Assembly (NCBI GenBank): GCA_902803195.1
Contig: CADCOX010000173.1
Location: forward strand, 1-7,533
Origin: an uncultured Bacteroidales bacterium
GTDB lineage: Bacteria; Bacteroidota; Bacteroidia; Bacteroidales; Bacteroidaceae
Direction: 5' to 3'
Length of the DNA: 7,533 nt
In this document: positions 4,703-7,533 of the stretch, piece by piece
Layout of the letters: every line of letters begins with the position of its first letter
How positions within the stretch are numbered: position 1 is the stretch's first letter
Notes under the pieces: generated by a model
Told to the model about the DNA's origin: nothing
The model's database searches: none
What the model saw: the letters and a program-made list of their open reading frames with translations, nothing else
Made by a program: the position numbers and the translations under genes

Positions 4703-6795
4703 CACCTCATCACGCTGCCGTTGCGCCGAGCGGGGTCGGGTCCCACGAAGTCCATTGAGTAGGGGCTTCCGGTTGTGGGGCTCTTGCCTATATAGCGGTG
4801 GTTGCGCAGCGAGAAGAGCATGAAGTCGTGGTCCAGATAATCCTGCCAGAGGAATACTTCAGCCTCGTCGGCCTTCGTCGTGAATCGCACGTCGCCAGCC
4901 AGCCCCTCGCCGTAGACTTTGATGTAGCGCCCATCCATGCATTGCAGCGCCACGCACCCTTGGCCGCGGTCCTCGATGCGGAACTGCGTGCGCTGGCTGT
5001 GGTCGTCGGGGCGGCTGTCGTACAACAGCCCGTGAGGGTCGCAGACGGCAGGACGTCCAGTGGCTTTGTTCAGGATGCGGAAGGTCTTGCCGTAAGGGAT
5101 GTTAGCCCTGCGGTCGGCTGAAGGTTCTTCGACGGTGAAGTTGTCGAACTCAGCATACCCGCCGCGCTTGCCCGTGACGTTGAAGGCGAAGAGCGCATGG
5201 CGCGAACCTTGGAACGAGATGAGCTGGTAGCTGAGCGGCATCATGCGTCCCAGCGTCTGGAACGCCACGCCGTCGGTCGAGTAGGCATACTGCGCCTGGT
5301 CGTTGTCGTAGTCGCCGATGCAGCGCAGCCATATTTTCCCGCCAGCAAGACTGACGGGCACGCGTAGCGTGTCGTTTGTCAGTTGTTCGAAACAGCTGAG
5401 GGTCAGCTGTTTGCCCTGCTTCACCACGCCTATCCATGAGCACGGGACGTTGATGTTGCCCAGTCCGCAGACATCTCCGTCTTTCATGCCGCCGACGTAC
5501 AGCTCGACGGTAGCGATGGACTTAGGTCCTATGACGCGCTGTGTCAAGGTGTTGCGCGCCCACATCAGTTGTTCGGCGGGCTGTGCCTGTATGCGCAGGC
5601 GTCCGCTCTTGAGGCTCCACAGGCGGTCGTCGGGGTTATGGTTCCACTGCCAGATGCGTCCAAGTTGCTTGGCGTCGAAGTTGTCGGAGCGAACGTAGGG
5701 GGAATGAGCCCCTGAGGGTCCGTCTCCGATGCCATAATGGCCTCTCGCTGTTCCAGGCTTGAACCATGTCCTCGGAGCCCTTCCCCAATTGCCTTCGAGC
5801 CCCACCATGGGCCAGCCGTCCTTCCACGTCATCGGCATGAGGCAGACCGTGCGGCCAATGGAGTGGAAGTCCTGCATGAAGAGTGCCCACCACGAGCCGT
5901 CCTTGTACTGGACGATGCCGCCCTGATGCGCGTTGGTGCACGCGGTGGCATCCTTGTCGACAGGTCCGAGGGCGAACCGCGTGCCGTCCTCGCCGATGCG
6001 ATATTTCGTGCCTCGCGGCACCTGCGTCAGCGAGGCTGCATGGTAGCCGTAGGTTTCGTCGGCGGTGATGACGCGTGTCTCGTAGGGTCCCCAGATGCTC
6101 TTCGCTCGCGAGCAGAGCGTGCGCCCATTCGGTCGGTAGTCGGTCGAGATGAGGTAGTACATGCCATCGATTTTATACATGTGATGGCCTTCGCCGACGC
6201 CGTTGCCCTCGGGGATGATGACGCGCTCGGTGCCCTCCTTGGGGCCGCTCATGTCGGGCTCGAGTTCAGTGCATTTGACCGTGCCGTAGCCGTGGATGGC
6301 GTAGACCTTGCCGTCGTCGTCGAACAGCACGCCCAGGTCGTAGATGTTACCCTTCATGTTGTGGTGGGTCCAGGGGCCTTCGATATTCTTGCTGGTGTAG
6401 CATTGCAGTCCCTTGCCGTTGACGTTCGAGAAGACGTAGAACTGCCCGTTGGCATGTCTGATACAGGGAGCCCAGATGCCCTGGCCGTAGATTTCCTTGT
6501 GGTTCTTGAGCGCGAAGGCGTCGTCGCCGAAGTCGAAGCGGTCGAAGCAGTAGGAGATGTTCTCCCAGTTGACCAGGTCCTTCGAGTGGAGGATGACCAA
6601 GCCCGGCACGGTGTGCATCGTCGTGCCCGCCAGGTAGTAGTCGTCGCCCACGCGCAGGATGTCGGGGTCGGAGAACTCGTCGTAGAACAGTGGATTGGTG
6701 AACGTGCCGTTGCCGTTGTCGGCCGTCCAGCTCTGTGCCATCGCCAGCCCTACGAACACCAGGGCAGCGCATAGTGTGAAGAAACGTTTTCGCAT
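4687..6795 (-). CDS. Secreted family 43 glycoside hydrolase with C-terminal beta-sandwich and trefoil-like domains
   Basis: The 702-residue protein starts at ATG 6795; a GTG directly before it (6798) is less likely. Residues 1-21 are a signal peptide ending AMAQ. The catalytic five-bladed propeller (about 25-345) contains the GH43 triad by motif: base D43 in FSDPDILRVGDDYYLAG, pKa-setting D153 in YDLGVLFDDDGKVY, and acid E202 in GEGHHMYKIDGMYYL. A concanavalin-like sandwich follows (about 370-556), beginning SDNFDAKQLGRIWQWNHNPDDRLW, as in the GH43_C2 domain of beta-xylosidases. The last 135 residues (about 566-702, GKTFRILNKATGRPAV...) look like a beta-trefoil or ricin-like module, possibly carbohydrate-binding. 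Family members release xylose or arabinose from hemicellulose; exact specificity and subfamily are not assignable by eye. No SusC/SusD genes are in view, so it is not visibly part of a utilisation locus. There is no lipobox, so it is probably periplasmic or secreted. Confidence 0.93.
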   Translation of the reverse strand: MRKRFFTLCAALVFVGLAMAQSWTADNGNGTFTNPLFYDEFSDPDILRVGDDYYLAGTTMHTVPGLVILHSKDLVNWENISYCFDRFDFGDDAFALKNHKEIYGQGIWAPCIRHANGQFYVFSNVNGKGLQCYTSKNIEGPWTHHNMKGNIYDLGVLFDDDGKVYAIHGYGTVKCTELEPDMSGPKEGTERVIIPEGNGVGEGHHMYKIDGMYYLISTDYRPNGRTLCSRAKSIWGPYETRVITADETYGYHAASLTQVPRGTKYRIGEDGTRFALGPVDKDATACTNAHQGGIVQYKDGSWWALFMQDFHSIGRTVCLMPMTWKDGWPMVGLEGNWGRAPRTWFKPGTARGHYGIGDGPSGAHSPYVRSDNFDAKQLGRIWQWNHNPDDRLWSLKSGRLRIQAQPAEQLMWARNTLTQRVIGPKSIATVELYVGGMKDGDVCGLGNINVPCSWIGVVKQGKQLTLSCFEQLTNDTLRVPVSLAGGKIWLRCIGDYDNDQAQYAYSTDGVAFQTLGRMMPLSYQLISFQGSRHALFAFNVTGKRGGYAEFDNFTVEEPSADRRANIPYGKTFRILNKATGRPAVCDPHGLLYDSRPDDHSQRTQFRIEDRGQGCVALQCMDGRYIKVYGEGLAGDVRFTTKADEAEVFLWQDYLDHDFMLFSLRNHRYIGKSPTTGSPYSMDFVGPDPARRNGSVMRWESEE

Positions 6796-7068
6796 CACTT
6801 TTTTTGAGACTTTCGTTATACGTTAATCAGTTTATTTGCTTATGTCTATGTGACGGCGGACGTCGTCGCAGCCTCGCTTATATGTTATCGGCTGCAAATA
6901 TAAGGAAAAAGCGCCCGAACGCCAAAAAATATTAGATTTTTCAGCATCGGACGCCATTTTTCGTCGTCGATAGCATTCGCGCGTTGTTGAAGTCGTTCCC
7001 GTTCAAGGCGTCGCTTTGCGCCGAGCGAACGCTGTCGTAGTAGTTGTCGTGACGTTGTCGTTGTTTTG
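6796..7068. other. Gap between the small peptide gene and GH43
   Basis: The part nearer GH43 (6796-6894) is its expected leader of about 95 nt, AT-rich near the start codon, with a GACGTC-centred GC patch around 6855-6869 but no strong hairpin. The promoter follows at 6895-6926. The part from 6927 to 7068 has no convincing gene. Just after the small-peptide stop the minus strand is rich in ACNAC triplets, and a small inverted pair GGCG/CGCC (about 7007-7022) with an 8-nt loop is visible, without a T-tract. The minus-strand frame through here stays open to 6941, but it overlaps the small peptide gene in a different frame and looks incidental. Confidence 0.5.
6895..6926 (-). promoter_or_regulatory. 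GH43 promoter, Bacteroidota type
   Basis: On the minus strand TTTG (6926-6923) and TATATTTG (6902-6895) are 20 bp apart, a full match to the TTTG-N19-21-TAnnTTTG consensus. Transcription should start near 6888-6891, giving a leader of roughly 95 nt before the ATG at 6795. The glycosidase is therefore expressed independently of the HU and small-peptide genes upstream. Confidence 0.75.
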
Positions 7069-7182
7069 TCAGAACAGCGGTCCGCGCCCCATGCAGGAGG
7101 TCGTGGTCAGCGCCGTCAGGAACGCCGTGAGCGCGGCTACTATCATCTTCACCGCCAGCTCGAGGATGCGTTGCTTTTTCAT
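7069..7182 (-). CDS. 37-residue membrane peptide, 'smalltalk protein'-like
   Basis: ATG 7182 to TGA 7069 encodes 37 residues beginning MKKQRILELAVKMIVAALTA and ending TTTSCMGRGPLF. It has a basic N-terminus, a hydrophobic helix (about residues 6-25) and a conserved-looking TTTSC motif at 26-30. It resembles the very small Bacteroidales proteins annotated as 'smalltalk protein', which I recall as about 30-40 residues, sharing the MKK...ALTA...TSC layout, and typically sitting next to an HU-like gene and an N-acetylmuramoyl-L-alanine amidase gene. Function is unknown. The Cys might be lipidated, but TTSC is not a standard lipobox. An AAAGGA stretch precedes the ATG. The HU-like gene lies 176 bp upstream on the same strand, as expected; the amidase expected downstream is absent. 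Confidence 0.75.
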   Translation of the reverse strand: MKKQRILELAVKMIVAALTAFLTALTTTSCMGRGPLF

Positions 7183-7242
7183 TTTCCTTTCGTTGATTGA
7201 AGTCGTTTGATAGATGGTTAATGGGCGGCAGGGGGGCTTTCA

Positions 7243-7261
7243 CCCTCCCTGACGGGAGGGG
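7243..7261. repeat. GC-rich hairpin repeat, copy 1
   Basis: CCCTCCCTGACGGGAGGGG is a self-complementary element with a 7-bp stem CCCTCCC/GGGAGGG and a TGAC loop. An identical 19-bp copy in the same orientation lies 82 bp away at 7325-7343. Both sit between the HU-like gene and the small peptide gene and would be in their shared transcript, where they could stabilise or process the RNA. The spacer between copies also has CAACCGCGCT twice (7285-7294, 7297-7306) and a small hairpin GCTCTTCAAGAGC (7269-7281). Confidence 0.75.
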
Positions 7262-7324
7262 CACCGCGGCTCTTCAAGAGCGGGCAACCGCGCTGTCAAC
7301 CGCGCTCCATCGCGCCAGCCCCTC

Positions 7325-7343
7325 CCCTCCCTGACGGGAGGGG
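7325..7343. repeat. GC-rich hairpin repeat, copy 2
   Basis: This is an identical copy of the element at 7243-7261, here with an extra flanking C that lengthens the stem to 8 bp (7324-7343). It lies 15 bp from the stop codon of the HU-like gene and overlaps a G-quadruplex motif. No T-tract follows on either strand, so it is not a standard intrinsic terminator. Confidence 0.75.
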
Positions 7344-7354
7344 TCGGGGGTGGG
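7336..7354 (+). other. G-quadruplex-forming motif
   Basis: GGGAGGGGTCGGGGGTGGG has four runs of three or more G with loops of 1-2 nt, satisfying the G3+N1-7 rule. It begins 4 bp past the stop codon of the HU-like gene, on the template strand for that gene. The first two G-runs are also the right arm of hairpin copy 2, so the two structures compete. Confidence 0.6.
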
Positions 7355-7358
7355 TCTG

Positions 7359-7533
7359 TTAGGGCTCCTGGTTGCCTCCTCCTTCGCCCTCTTCGGGGTC
7401 GTTCCAGTCGGCGTTCTTCTTGCCTTCCTTCTCGGCGCGGAGGGCGGCGGCCTGCGCCTTGCGGGAGATGGTGGGCTCGAAGGTGGCCTCGCGGAGCTTG
7501 CGCTGGAGCTTGGCGCCCGGCTTGAAGTTGACG
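7359..7533 (-). CDS. HU-related DNA-binding protein, C-terminal part (5' end outside window)
   Basis: The last 57 codons are visible, ending at TAA 7361-7359. The segment VNFKPGAKLQRKLREATFEP matches the end of the Bacteroidales histone-like family, where a stretch such as IRFTPGKALKxALxxAxF closes the HU fold. These proteins are chromosomal DNA-binding architectural factors distantly related to HU/IHF. A hydrophilic tail follows: a basic helix-like part (SRKAQAAALRAEKEGKKN), then an acidic, Gly-rich end (NDPEEGEGGNQQEP). The tail is disordered-looking and probably modulates DNA binding (inferred). The neighbouring small peptide gene downstream is the usual companion of this family, which strengthens both calls. 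The N-terminal DNA-binding arm cannot be seen. Confidence 0.75.
   Translation of the reverse strand, partial: VNFKPGAKLQRKLREATFEPTISRKAQAAALRAEKEGKKNADWNDPEEGEGGGNQEP

Noticed and set aside
5737..6774. Long plus-strand open frame of 345 codons opposite the GH43 gene
   Set aside because: It mirrors the GC-rich GH43 codons, is very Val/Ala/Asp-rich without recognisable motifs, and the minus-strand product has complete family motifs and a signal peptide.
6941..7264. 107-codon minus-strand frame through the small peptide gene and the space after it
   Set aside because: It overlaps the better-supported 37-residue peptide gene in another frame, and its start lies within the hairpin repeat region.

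Overview
The window reads as ordinary chromosomal sequence from a member of the Bacteroidales, most likely a Prevotella-like organism. Three promoters fit the Bacteroidota pattern TTTG-N19/20-TAnnTTTG. The proteins are Bacteroidales-type: a DnaA with the IDDIQEFA Walker B region, an amidase-MCE gene pair, a secreted GH43 enzyme, and a tiny 'smalltalk'-like peptide gene next to an HU-related protein. The intergenic spaces carry heptad palindromes and GC-rich hairpins of the kind common in these genomes. Coding DNA is fairly GC-rich and the gap before dnaA is AT-rich.

Layout, left half (plus strand): the C-terminal 95 residues of a UvrA-like ABC ATPase (1-288); a promoter nearly touching its start codon; an exported N-acetylmuramoyl-L-alanine amidase (425-1192); an MlaD/MCE lipid-transport protein overlapping it by 4 nt (1189-2106); a 329-bp AT-rich gap holding a minus-strand terminator-like hairpin, a possible transposase remnant and the dnaA promoter; then dnaA (2436-3839).

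Layout, right half (minus strand): dnaA converges on a nitroreductase gene (3979-4509) across a heptad-repeat palindrome. Upstream of the nitroreductase lies a GH43-type secreted glycosidase (4687-6795) with its own promoter and a leader of about 95 nt. Further upstream are a 37-residue membrane peptide gene (7069-7182) and the C-terminus of an HU-related DNA-binding protein (7359 to the window end), separated by two copies of a 19-bp GC-rich hairpin and a G-quadruplex motif.

How the genes relate: the amidase and MCE protein form a coupled cell-envelope operon. DnaA starts chromosome replication. The nitroreductase and GH43 enzyme look like independent housekeeping and polysaccharide-degrading functions. 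The HU and small-peptide pair looks co-transcribed. I see no convincing new multi-gene system. The points most worth checking are a DnaA whose DNA-recognition signature has Gly where E. coli has Asp, a nearly leaderless amidase transcript, an orphan terminator facing the wrong way between mlaD and dnaA, and the structured repeats between genes.
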